Shown one piece after another: positions 44,684-53,472 of a stretch of 64,000 bases of DNA. The notes beneath the pieces were generated by a model. It searched no databases, was not told the origin of the DNA, and was given only the letters and a program-made list of their open reading frames with translations. The stretch is from an uncultured Clostridium sp. Lineage in GTDB: Bacteria > Bacillota > Clostridia > Clostridiales > Clostridiaceae. The translations under genes were made by a program, and so were the position numbers. The stretch's first letter is position 1, and each line of letters starts with the position of its first letter. Location: the NCBI RefSeq assembly GCF_910588715.1, contig NZ_CAJURG010000002.1:326020-390019 (forward strand), written 5' to 3'.

Positions 44684-45463
44684 ATGATTGATAAAACTTC
44701 ATTATTTCCATTATTACTTTCAACCATTGCAGGATTATCAACAGTTTTAGGTGCAATAATTATTTTTTTTAGCAAAACTAGAAATGAAAAATTTCTCACT
44801 TTTTCTTTAGGATTTTCTGCTGGTGTTATGATTACTGTTTCATTTACAGATTTATTTCCAACAGCTCAAGAAGCAATTTCAAAATATCATGGAAAAGTTA
44901 ATGGCATATTATGGTCAATATTATTTTTATTAATAGGTGCATTAATGGCTTACTTAATTGATATATTTATTCCTGAGGAAGAAAAAAAGAATATATCTAA
45001 AAGTAATAATAATTTCGATATTTTTAGAGTTGGTTTAGTATCAACTATAGCTCTTATGATACATAACTTTCCTGAAGGTATTGCAACATTTGTTTCTGGA
45101 TACCAAAATACATCTCTTGGAATTGCTGTAACTTTAGCTATAGCTCTTCATAATATTCCTGAGGGTATTGCCATTGCTATGCCAATTTATTTTGCAACTA
45201 AAAATAAGTATACAGCAATTAAATATTCTTTTTTATCCGGAATGACAGAACCATTAGGCGCATTAATTGCTTGTCTATGTTTAAAGCCCTTTATTAATGA
45301 ACTTATACTTGGAATAATTTTTGCTATAGTGTGTGGAATAATGATATATATATCATTAGATGAGCTTATTCCTTCCTCTAGGAAATACGGATATACTAAA
45401 CTCTCTATTGCATCTGTATTTTTAGGAATTAGCATAATGCCTATTACTCATTTATTTATTTAA
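44684..45463 (+). CDS. zupT: ZIP family metal transporter
   Basis: The 259-residue protein has eight predicted helices. The metal sites are in helix 4 (HNFPEGIATF, about 127-136) and helix 5 (HNIPEGIAIAMPI, about 156-168), the paired HNxPEG motifs of ZupT. It imports zinc and possibly iron, manganese or cobalt. GAGAGG lies before the ATG. It is divergent from the DUF554 gene. The znu system also in this window gives a second, ATP-driven zinc route. Confidence 0.92.
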   Translation: MIDKTSLFPLLLSTIAGLSTVLGAIIIFFSKTRNEKFLTFSLGFSAGVMITVSFTDLFPTAQEAISKYHGKVNGILWSILFLLIGALMAYLIDIFIPEEEKKNISKSNNNFDIFRVGLVSTIALMIHNFPEGIATFVSGYQNTSLGIAVTLAIALHNIPEGIAIAMPIYFATKNKYTAIKYSFLSGMTEPLGALIACLCLKPFINELILGIIFAIVCGIMIYISLDELIPSSRKYGYTKLSIASVFLGISIMPITHLFI

Positions 45464-45501
45464 ATATAAATTTCTATATAAAAGTAATTTTTTATATAGT
45501 A

Positions 45502-45578
45502 CTTAATAAAAATTTTATATAATAAAAAGAAGCTATGTCATATTAAATTTTTCTAATTAAATATGATATATCTCCTTT
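45502..45578 (-). terminator. Terminator hairpin after the second mannitol-type PTS, dispersed family
   Basis: Arms around 45526-45545 and 45560-45578 (AAAAAGaAG.TATgTCATATT and partner) form an imperfect long stem followed by TTTTTATTATATAAAA on the minus strand. The 27 bp at 45502-45528 are identical to 19107-19133. Confidence 0.7.
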
Positions 45579-45585
45579 TTACATA

Positions 45586-47394
45586 TTAAATATTAAAAAT
45601 TTCTAACATCTTTGAAGTGTTATCAATTTTTCTAATTTCATCTATTATATTAGGAGCCTCAAGAGCTGTTGCAATTTTTGATAATATTTCTAAATGTTCA
45701 TTTTCCTTTGCTGCTATAGCTATTATTATATACGCCATTTGCCCTTGAAACTCTACTCCATTTGGATACTGTAATATAGTAACTCCTGCTTTTTTAACAG
45801 CTGACTTTCCAATTTCAGTTCCATGTGGAATAGCAATTCCCATACCTATATATGTTGAAATTTTATTTTCTCTTTCAATCATTGAATCAATATAATCATA
45901 ATCTATATATCCGTTTTCTAACAACCTCTCCCCCGCTCTTATTATAGCCTCTTCCTTAGATTCACTTTCTAATCCTAATAAGATATTTTCTTCATTTAAT
46001 AACCTATTATTTTCTTCCTTAACTTTTTCTTTATAATCTTTAATGACATTAATCTTATATAATTCATCAAATAAAATATCTAAGTTTTCATCTTCTAAAA
46101 AGTTTTCTATAAAAATAAATTTTGACTTATTAAAATCACCTTTTATACTACTTAATAAACCCGTATGAGTTACTATTATATCTGCATCATCAGGAATATT
46201 GTTAATAGATGCGTTAACAATATCTATATTAAAATTAAATTTTTTTATTCTACTTCTAAACTTTGTTGCTCCCATAGCACTTGATCCCATTCCCACATCA
46301 CATACAAAAGCTATTTTTTTAATATTTTTTATATCTAATTCTGAAATTTTCATACTATCTTTGTTTCTCCTTTTTTCATTATCCTTTATATATTTTCTCT
46401 TTAATATAATTGAAGAGATAAAAAATGAAATTAAAGCTCCTAAACAAACTCCTAAAAAGTTTATTAAAACATTACCTCTGTGAGATAACATTAATATAGA
46501 AAAAATACTTCCTGGTGATGCTGTTGATACTAGCCCAGAATTAAAAACTTGAAAAAATATTATAGAACAACAATTTCCTATTATAGCAGCTAATAATAAT
46601 ATAGGATTTAAAAGTATGTAAGGAAAATATATTTCATGTATACCGCCAAAAAGTTGAATTATAGCAGCACTAGATGCTGATTGTTTTATAGTTCCTTTGC
46701 TATACACTAAATAAGCTAATATTACACCTAATCCTGGTCCAGGATTAGCCTCTAATAAATATAATATTGATTTCCCATGTTCATTAACTTGGCTCATTGC
46801 CATTACGTCTATGATTCCATGATTTATTGCATTATTCAAAAATAATATTTTTATTGGTTCTATAAAAATTGCCAGTAATGGTAAAAGACCTTTTCTAATT
46901 ATAAACTCTAATCCCAAATTCATTATTATTGTAATAATAGACATTAAAGGACCAACTATAAATAAGCCTACTATAGATAATATAATTCCAATAATAGCAA
47001 GAGAAAAATTATTTACTAACATTTCAAAACCTGAAGGAACTTTTTCATTTATAAATTTATCGAATCTTTTTATTAATACTCCAGATAAAGGACCAATTAC
47101 TATAGATCCTAAAATAATAGGCATATCACTTCCAACTATTACTCCAATAGTTGATATTGCTGCAACTACTCCACCTCTTGCTCCACCTGTTACTTTTCCC
47201 CCTGTTACTCCAATTAATATTGGTAATAAATAAGTTGTTACTGGATCTACTAATAAAGCTATTTTTTCATTTGGAAACCATCCTGTAGAAGTAAATATAG
47301 CTGTTATAAATCCCCAAGCTATAAATACCCCTATATTAGGTATAATCATACTACCTACAAATTTCCCAAATTTTTGTATTTGCTCTTTAATCAC
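45586..47394 (-). CDS. Mannitol-type PTS EIICBA permease (second copy)
   Basis: The 602-residue protein has a IIC membrane domain (about 1-335) with NNAINHG and GGIHEIYFPY. A IIB domain (about 355-440) follows, with the phospho-Cys in FVCDVGMGSSAMGA. The IIA domain (about 460-602) has the phospho-His in GIAIPHGTE. It matches the neighbouring mtlA along its whole length and clearly arose by duplication. It lies 204 bp after mtlD, with a hairpin between, so it may be expressed separately. The substrate is mannitol or a related hexitol. Confidence 0.9.
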   Translation of the reverse strand: MIKEQIQKFGKFVGSMIIPNIGVFIAWGFITAIFTSTGWFPNEKIALLVDPVTTYLLPILIGVTGGKVTGGARGGVVAAISTIGVIVGSDMPIILGSIVIGPLSGVLIKRFDKFINEKVPSGFEMLVNNFSLAIIGIILSIVGLFIVGPLMSIITIIMNLGLEFIIRKGLLPLLAIFIEPIKILFLNNAINHGIIDVMAMSQVNEHGKSILYLLEANPGPGLGVILAYLVYSKGTIKQSASSAAIIQLFGGIHEIYFPYILLNPILLLAAIIGNCCSIIFFQVFNSGLVSTASPGSIFSILMLSHRGNVLINFLGVCLGALISFFISSIILKRKYIKDNEKRRNKDSMKISELDIKNIKKIAFVCDVGMGSSAMGATKFRSRIKKFNFNIDIVNASINNIPDDADIIVTHTGLLSSIKGDFNKSKFIFIENFLEDENLDILFDELYKINVIKDYKEKVKEENNRLLNEENILLGLESESKEEAIIRAGERLLENGYIDYDYIDSMIERENKISTYIGMGIAIPHGTEIGKSAVKKAGVTILQYPNGVEFQGQMAYIIIAIAAKENEHLEILSKIATALEAPNIIDEIRKIDNTSKMLEIFNI

Positions 47395-47510
47395 TAAAAT
47401 TTTCCCCTCTCTAGTTTCCTTTTATAATTTATAGAATAATTTTATCCCCATCTTTATTTTATATCAATTATTTTATAATTAATAATATTAGTAAATTATA
47501 TATAAAGAAT

Positions 47511-47544
47511 AACACCAAAAGTATTTAATTTTACTTTTGGTGTT
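47511..47544 (-). terminator. Hairpin between mtlD and the second PTS gene
   Basis: A 13-bp perfect stem (AACACCAAAAGTA / TACTTTTGGTGTT) with an 8-nt loop. The minus-strand tail ATTCTTTATATAT is only partly T-rich, so it may be a leaky terminator. Confidence 0.65.
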
Positions 47545-47597
47545 ACAATTTTAGGTATTAATTTTTGAGTTTTAAATGATTGTTTTATATAAAAATA

Positions 47598-48758
47598 TTA
47601 TGCTCCTATTAACTTCTTAACTTCATCATAATATTTTTCTACCTTATCTAATACATCAGTATCATCTGATATTTTTGATATTTCTGCTAAAGATTCTTTG
47701 ATACCTTTTTCATTAATTAAGCTTTGTAATTTAACACTTTGTGCATCTTCTTTATTATCATAATGAAGTGCTGCACCTACACCTAATAATAGGTTGTCTG
47801 TATTAATATTATATCCTCTTGCAGTAATTAATGGTTTTATTAATCTATCATTTTCATTTAACTTTCTTAAAGGCTCTCTTCCAACTCTAGCTACATCATC
47901 TTTTAAATATGGATTTTTAAATCTATCTATTATCTTATTTATATATTTATAATGAGCTTCTTCATCAAAATTATATTTAGCAATTAATCCTTTTCCACTT
48001 TCAATCATTGCCTTTTTAACAAAATCGTAAATTACTTCATCTTTAATACTTTCTTCTATTGTTTCATATCCCTTTAAGTATCCGAAGTAAGCTGTTATTG
48101 CATGTCCAGTATTTAATGTAAATAACTTTCTTTCAATATATGCCATTAAATTATCTACTAGATTCATACCTTCTATTGTAGGAATTTCACCCTTAAATGC
48201 TTTTTCTTCAACATTCCATTCATAATAATTTTCAACTACAACATCTAAAATATTTTCACTCTTTACTGGAGGAACTATTCTATCTACTGAGCAATTTGGG
48301 AATCCTACAAATTGTTCTAAATATGCAATTTCTTCTTCATTTAAATATTTTTTAACTTCTTCTTTAAGTTGTGAACTAGCTTTAATTGCATTTTCACATG
48401 CTATTATATTTAAATAACTTTCTATACCATTTTCTCTTCTAAGAGATATACCCTTTGCTATTGTTGGTGCTATCTTTGGTAAAACAACTGGTCCAACTGC
48501 TGTAGTTATAATTTCAGCTTCAACTATTTCTTTATATATTTCATTATTTATTGATATAACACCACTTATATCATTAATCTTTTCTTCTGAACAAACGCTA
48601 TCCATTACATGAATAGTATAATTTTTATCACTATTAATTTTATCTATAATTTCAGCATTTACATCTGCAAATACTACATGATATCCTGCTTTTGATAATA
48701 ATGATCCAATAAAACCTCTTCCTATATTTCCTGCTCCAAATTGAATTGCTTTTTTCAT
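47598..48758 (-). CDS. mtlD: Mannitol-1-phosphate 5-dehydrogenase
   Basis: The 386-residue enzyme starts with the NAD-binding IQFGAGNIGRGFIG (about 5-18). It has VGPVVLPKIAP, FVGFPNCSVDRIVPP (about 150-165, with the catalytic Lys region following) and LNTGHAITAYFGYLKG (about 216-231) of the long-chain mannitol dehydrogenase family. It oxidises mannitol-1-phosphate to fructose-6-phosphate with NAD. It lies 82 bp after mtlA with a cre-like sequence between. AGGAGG supports the ATG. Confidence 0.96.
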   Translation of the reverse strand: MKKAIQFGAGNIGRGFIGSLLSKAGYHVVFADVNAEIIDKINSDKNYTIHVMDSVCSEEKINDISGVISINNEIYKEIVEAEIITTAVGPVVLPKIAPTIAKGISLRRENGIESYLNIIACENAIKASSQLKEEVKKYLNEEEIAYLEQFVGFPNCSVDRIVPPVKSENILDVVVENYYEWNVEEKAFKGEIPTIEGMNLVDNLMAYIERKLFTLNTGHAITAYFGYLKGYETIEESIKDEVIYDFVKKAMIESGKGLIAKYNFDEEAHYKYINKIIDRFKNPYLKDDVARVGREPLRKLNENDRLIKPLITARGYNINTDNLLLGVGAALHYDNKEDAQSVKLQSLINEKGIKESLAEISKISDDTDVLDKVEKYYDEVKKLIGA

Positions 48759-48824
48759 TTATAATTCCTCCTAAATATATCCATAAAATCATACATTAAA
48801 TATCTTTAAATCATCAAAATCTTA

Positions 48825-48839
48825 TTAAAACGTTTTCTT
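48825..48839. promoter_or_regulatory. Candidate cre site between mtlA and mtlD
   Basis: ATTAAAACGTTTTCT fits the CcpA consensus WTGNAANCGNWNNCW except for T in place of G. It overlaps the end of the mtlA frame's intergenic side and could block transcription into mtlD under glucose. Confidence 0.4.
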
Positions 48840-48840
48840 G

Positions 48841-50676
48841 CTATTTGTTAAATGTTTTTAATATTTCAAACTTATCATCTGTATTTTTAAGCTTGTCTAC
48901 AAGAGTTTCATCTTCTAATGATGTTGCAATGTTAGATAATATTTCTAAGTGATCATCTCCAACTCCTGCAATACCTATAACTAAATATGCTAAGTCATCA
49001 CCAAAAACTACTCCTTCTGGATATTGAAGCACAACTATTCCTGATTTCTCAACTTCTTTCTTTGCTTCACCAACACCATGTGGAATTGCTATTCCCATAC
49101 CTATATAAGTAGATACTATTTTTTCTCTTTCTTGCATTGCTGCTATATATTTATTGTTAACATATCCTTCTTTAACTAATATCTTTCCAGCTCTTTCAAT
49201 AGCTTCTTCTTTACTTTCACTTGCTAATCCTAAGATTATGTTGTCACTCTTTAATATTGAACTTTCTTTAACTTGTGTTGATGCTGCTACTTCAGCCACA
49301 GCAACTTCTTCTATTTCACTTCCAGCAAATCTTTTTTCTAGTATAGAATATAAACTATCTAACTTACCATCTTGCAGGAAGTTTCCTATAAATACATGAT
49401 TTGCTTGTGGTGAATTTTTTCTTGCTCTTTCTTCTAACTTATTATGACTTACAACTATATCTGCATCAGCTGGTATTGTATCTACTGATGAGTTTATAAC
49501 TGTTATATGAGATGCAAATCCTTTTATTCTATTTCTGAACTTTGTTGCTCCCATTGCACTAGAACCCATTCCAGCGTCACAAGCAAATACTATTTTCTTA
49601 ATAACTTCTTTATCAATTACAACTTCACTATCTGTATTTGAATCTTCTTTAACATCATCACTTGATTTCTTAGCAGCACTTCTAACTAATGGTACTGCAA
49701 CAGCAAATGATACTATTGTTGATGTAAGAACACCTGCTAAAATTCCAATCATTCCACCCTTTGGAGCTAATGCCATTAATGCAAGTATGCTTCCTGGTGA
49801 TGGAGTTGCTACTAATCCAGCATTAAAAATTGAAAATACTACTATACCTGCTGCACTACCAACTATTGGTGCTATAATTAATAATGGATTCATTAATACA
49901 TACGGGAAGTAAATCTCATGAATTCCTCCGATTGCATGTATGATTGCAGCCCCTGGTGCTGATTGTTTCATTGCACCTTTACTATAGAAACAGTATGCTA
50001 ATAATACTCCAAGCCCTGGACCTGGGTTTGCTTCTAATAAATACATTATAGATTTTCCAAATTCTTGAGTTTGTTCAATTCCAATTGGTCCTATAATACC
50101 GTGGTTAATTGCATTATTTAAAAATAATACCTTAGCTGGTTCAATAAATATTGATACTAAAGGAAGTAATCCCTTTGAGATTATTACTTCAACTCCTACT
50201 TTAAGAGCTTCAGTTACAACAACTACTACTGGTCCTATAGCATAGAATCCAACTATAGCAAGTATTAATCCAATAATTCCAACTGAGAAATTGTTAATAA
50301 GCATTTCAAATCCTGCTGGTGCTTTACCTTCAACTGCTTTATCAAACTTTTTAATAGTATATCCAGCTAGTGGACCCATTATCATAGCTCCAATAAACAT
50401 TGGAATATCTGCTCCAACTATAACTCCAGCTGTTGCAACTGCACCAACTACTCCACCTCTTACATCACCAACTACTCTCCCACCTGTATATCCAACTAGT
50501 AAAGGAAGTAAGTATTTTAACATTGGATCAACTAATCCACCTAATTGCTCATTAGGAAACCATCCTGTTGGGATGAATAATGCAGTAATTAATCCCCAAG
50601 CTATAAATGCTCCTATGTTAGGCATTACCATTCCACTTAAGAACTTACCAAACTTTTGAACTCTTTCCTTAATCAT
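48841..50676 (-). CDS. mtlA: Mannitol PTS permease EIICBA
   Basis: The 611-residue protein has the order IIC (about 1-340; NNAINHG, GGIHEIYFPY), IIB (about 360-445; FACDAGMGSSAMGA with the phospho-Cys) and IIA (about 470-611; GIAIPHGVGEAK with the phospho-His). It takes up mannitol and phosphorylates it to mannitol-1-phosphate. All three domains are in one chain, unlike Clostridium species with separate MtlF. It begins 2 bp after the mtlR stop, so mtlR-mtlA are coupled. Confidence 0.94.
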   Translation of the reverse strand: MIKERVQKFGKFLSGMVMPNIGAFIAWGLITALFIPTGWFPNEQLGGLVDPMLKYLLPLLVGYTGGRVVGDVRGGVVGAVATAGVIVGADIPMFIGAMIMGPLAGYTIKKFDKAVEGKAPAGFEMLINNFSVGIIGLILAIVGFYAIGPVVVVVTEALKVGVEVIISKGLLPLVSIFIEPAKVLFLNNAINHGIIGPIGIEQTQEFGKSIMYLLEANPGPGLGVLLAYCFYSKGAMKQSAPGAAIIHAIGGIHEIYFPYVLMNPLLIIAPIVGSAAGIVVFSIFNAGLVATPSPGSILALMALAPKGGMIGILAGVLTSTIVSFAVAVPLVRSAAKKSSDDVKEDSNTDSEVVIDKEVIKKIVFACDAGMGSSAMGATKFRNRIKGFASHITVINSSVDTIPADADIVVSHNKLEERARKNSPQANHVFIGNFLQDGKLDSLYSILEKRFAGSEIEEVAVAEVAASTQVKESSILKSDNIILGLASESKEEAIERAGKILVKEGYVNNKYIAAMQEREKIVSTYIGMGIAIPHGVGEAKKEVEKSGIVVLQYPEGVVFGDDLAYLVIGIAGVGDDHLEILSNIATSLEDETLVDKLKNTDDKFEILKTFNK

Positions 50677-50678
50677 CT

Positions 50679-52793
50679 CTATTCCTCCATAATACTCTTT
50701 AATTCCTTCTTATATAAATCTCCTAAGATTTTCTCTATAATCTCTTTCAGTTCTTCTTCACTACTTTTTTTAATAGCTTCTCTAAAACTTTTTTTCTCTA
50801 TTATTTCTCCATTTATATGACTCATTATATTTATCTGAGTTTCTGTATTTTTTTCTGGAATTAAAGAAACAATTGCAAAATCAATTTCATTATTATTTTC
50901 TACTAACTTTTCTTTTAATCTTATAATTCCAAATTTACAAGAGGTAATCTTTTCATCTTTACAATGTAAAAGCATCATATTAAATCCTTTTAAATAAGTG
51001 CTAGATTTCATTTCTCTTTCGATTAATGATTTCTTTATTTCTTTAGAATGGCTAAGGTTATCTGCAAAAATACTACTAGCCACCCCCATCAAATCGTTTA
51101 CTGATTCTACATAATTTAACTCTCTTAAGACTACACCTTCTATTATTGAAACTATTTCTGTACCTAAATTTGTTACACTCTTTATTTTATCTTTATCACA
51201 CTTAAGCTCTTTTTTTGCTACTTTTTTTAATATTCTATTTTTAGAATATCTATGAATAAACTCTTTTAGCTTTATTTTATCCTTTTGCAAAAACATTGGA
51301 TTTAAACAAATATGTTGATAATCCACATCTAGTTCTACTGTTGATATTATAAAATCAATTCCTTCACTTTTTAACTTATCTGTATCAATATTTATAGCTG
51401 ATATACTTCTTTTTATATCTAAGTTTTCAAACTCTTTTTTTATATTTACAGCTAACAGTCTAGATGTTCCAATTCCTGTTGGACATGCAATTACAACTGA
51501 TAAATTTTCATTTTTTATATTTTCTTCTATTGCTGCTGCAATATGCATTGCTATATATGCAACCTCAGATTCCGGTATTTTATCTAATTTAGTAATTTTC
51601 TTTAATATTTCACAAGCCTTTTCGCAAGAATTATATACTTCTTTATACTTTTCCTTTATATTTTCTAATAATGGATTCCTAATGTTAAGCTTCATAGTCA
51701 TTCTGCTAACTGCTGGAACTAAATGATTATATAAATCTCTATTTAATTTCTGTTTATTAGCTATTTCAATATTAAAGTCTTTTTCAACTTCTGATATTAT
51801 ATAATTACAAATTTGTTTAATATCTAAATTGTCTAAATTAATATCATTTTCTACTTTGTTTAATCTTAATCTTGCTCCCTTTAAATGCATTGTTATATAT
51901 CCAATTTCATCCTTAGGAATTTCGATAGCAAATATCTTTTCTAATTCCTTTGCAATCTCAGTTGCAAATAAAAATTCTGATAGTATTTCTAATTGACTTA
52001 ATGATTCTTCATCCATTGAAATTCTTTCACCATTTTTTATTCGTTGAACTGCTAATGATAGATGAACAACTAGTCCAATATAATCGCTATCTATAAGCTT
52101 AAAACTAACTTTTTCTTCTAAATCAGATACTATCTTTTCTATATCTCTAATTATTTTTTTATCAATAAAACTAAGCATTCTATTTTCTATTGAGAACTCT
52201 ATACTATTTTCGGTATTAGGAGTATTCAATGATTTTTTTAAAAGCTTTATTAATTCTTTTTCATCTAAGGTTTTATATAAAATATCAGCTAATACCTTCC
52301 TGTAATTCTTTTCATTTCCCTCTAGATAAATACCTAATCCTTGTTTTCTAATAAGCTTAATATCAAATTCCTTTAGCCATTCCTCAATTCCATCTAAATC
52401 ATTACTTAGTGTTCCTTCAGAAACCTTTAATTGATTAGTGAAATAAAATAATTTCAATGGCTCTTTACTTACTAATAACTCACCTAATATGATTTTCTTT
52501 CTTTCATCTTTGGTATATTCTTTTTGAACGTTTTCAACTTCTAGAAGTTCTAATATTAATTGTTGATTTTCTAAATTTTCATCTATTATTAAACCTACAC
52601 CAGGTTTTTTAATGAAATTAAATCCATTTTCATCTAACCATTCTTCAATCTTAGGCATCTCTCTTAATACTGTTCTTGAACTTATATTTAAGCTTTCAGC
52701 AATTGTTGAAACTGTTATAGGATTTTTAATAGTTGATTTAGTTAAAATCTGTATAATTTGTTTTTGTCTAGACATTAATTTTTTCTTTTTCAT
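50679..52793 (-). CDS. mtlR: MtlR-type PRD-containing transcriptional activator
   Basis: The 704-residue regulator has an N-terminal HTH pair (SRQKQIIQILTKSTI...SRTVLREMPKIEEW and a second LKVSEGTLSNDLDGIEEW) and two PRD domains with conserved His residues (GLVVHLSLAV, GYITMHLKGA, HLVPAVSRM, VAYIAMHIAAA). A IIB-like domain follows (VIACPTGIGTSRLLA, with Cys), then a C-terminal IIA-like domain whose His is in LLHCKDE. PTS phosphorylation of these domains controls activation of mannitol genes. The start is the ATG at 52793 after AGGAGATCTC. The seven-residue upstream extension is unsupported. Confidence 0.93.
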   Translation of the reverse strand: MKKKKLMSRQKQIIQILTKSTIKNPITVSTIAESLNISSRTVLREMPKIEEWLDENGFNFIKKPGVGLIIDENLENQQLILELLEVENVQKEYTKDERKKIILGELLVSKEPLKLFYFTNQLKVSEGTLSNDLDGIEEWLKEFDIKLIRKQGLGIYLEGNEKNYRKVLADILYKTLDEKELIKLLKKSLNTPNTENSIEFSIENRMLSFIDKKIIRDIEKIVSDLEEKVSFKLIDSDYIGLVVHLSLAVQRIKNGERISMDEESLSQLEILSEFLFATEIAKELEKIFAIEIPKDEIGYITMHLKGARLRLNKVENDINLDNLDIKQICNYIISEVEKDFNIEIANKQKLNRDLYNHLVPAVSRMTMKLNIRNPLLENIKEKYKEVYNSCEKACEILKKITKLDKIPESEVAYIAMHIAAAIEENIKNENLSVVIACPTGIGTSRLLAVNIKKEFENLDIKRSISAINIDTDKLKSEGIDFIISTVELDVDYQHICLNPMFLQKDKIKLKEFIHRYSKNRILKKVAKKELKCDKDKIKSVTNLGTEIVSIIEGVVLRELNYVESVNDLMGVASSIFADNLSHSKEIKKSLIEREMKSSTYLKGFNMMLLHCKDEKITSCKFGIIRLKEKLVENNNEIDFAIVSLIPEKNTETQINIMSHINGEIIEKKSFREAIKKSSEEELKEIIEKILGDLYKKELKSIMEE

Positions 52794-52841
52794 GAGATCT
52801 CCTATTGGTGACATTTTTAAATATAAACTTCTTACAAGTTT

Positions 52842-52870
52842 ATTTTATTCTTTTTATTCGTTTACATCAA
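52842..52870 (-). promoter_or_regulatory. mtlR operon promoter with overlapping cre site
   Basis: On the minus strand TTGATG (52865-52870) and TAAAAT (52842-52847) are 17 bp apart. The minus-strand bases 52867-52853 (ATGTAAACGAATAAA) match the cre consensus with one mismatch and cover the -35 and spacer. CcpA binding would block RNA polymerase. Confidence 0.5.
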
Positions 52871-52880
52871 TTAATTCATA

Positions 52881-52931
52881 TGACATAAATGTCTTTATCA
52901 CTTAGTGACAAATCTAAAGATATTTATGTCA
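52881..52931. promoter_or_regulatory. Nested palindrome upstream of the mtlR promoter
   Basis: Outer arms TGACATAAAT (52881-52890) and ATTTATGTCA (52922-52931) are perfect. Inside are TCTTTA / TAAAGA, and at the centre TTATCACT-T-AGTGACAA (52895-52911). The site ends 11 bp upstream of the predicted -35 and is centred near -68, where an activator such as MtlR would bind. A related palindrome lies at the same distance upstream of glmS. Confidence 0.65.
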
Positions 52932-52973
52932 TTAATATAATTATATATTTTTAAATTATAATTACAAGAAAAA

Positions 52974-52997
52974 AGAAGTGCTATAAAAAGCACTTCT
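52974..52997 (-). terminator. Terminator overlapping the DUF4176 stop codon
   Basis: A 9-bp stem (AGAAGTGCT / AGCACTTCT) with a 6-nt loop is followed by TTTTTCTTG on the minus strand. Confidence 0.9.
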
Positions 52998-53271
52998 ACT
53001 CTACCTTATAATTCTTTATTGCTAATTTTAAAGCTTCATCTTCTAAGTCAGAATATCCCTCAAAAATAATTTTATCAACATCTTCATTATTAAATAAAAA
53101 TTTATAACTATCTCCTAAATATCCTTCTGGATATAAAACCCCTAGATAATCCCAAAGCTTTTCTTCTTCACCTTGAAGTTGCATTCTCCCTATTATCATA
53201 AGTTTTTTAAATCCACCTTTTAAAACTACAATCGATCCTAATGATAAAAGTTCTTCCTTATTATTTTCCAC
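52996..53271 (-). CDS. DUF4176 domain protein (type VII secretion-associated family)
   Basis: The 91-residue soluble protein reads GSIVVLKGGFKKLMIIGRMQ...WDYLGVLYPEGYLG, then FLFNNEDVDKIIFEGYSDLEDE. This is the DUF4176 pattern. Members usually sit in WXG100/LXG type VII secretion clusters of Firmicutes, where their role is unclear. None of those genes is next to it here. The start is taken as a GTG at 53271 with GAGGGGGT seven bases upstream. In-frame ATGs further up (53313) have no ribosome binding site. Confidence 0.75.
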   Translation of the reverse strand: MENNKEELLSLGSIVVLKGGFKKLMIIGRMQLQGEEEKLWDYLGVLYPEGYLGDSYKFLFNNEDVDKIIFEGYSDLEDEALKLAIKNYKVE

Positions 53272-53409
53272 TTTATGTACCCCCTCTACAATGTAATATT
53301 TTAATATCATCATTATAGATTATACATACTTATAGAAAATTATAATAGATATTTCAAAAAACTCTCTTATTTATATTTTTATATATAAAAACTTAATTAA
53401 AATAAAAAG

Positions 53410-53449
53410 GACTATATCAAAATCTACTTCATTAGAATTTGATATAGTC
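53410..53449 (-). terminator. Terminator of glmS
   Basis: A 12-bp stem (GACTATATCAAA / TTTGATATAGTC) with a 16-nt loop is followed by CTTTTTATTTTAATT on the minus strand. Confidence 0.88.
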
Positions 53450-53472
53450 AATATTATTTTTAATACTATTTA

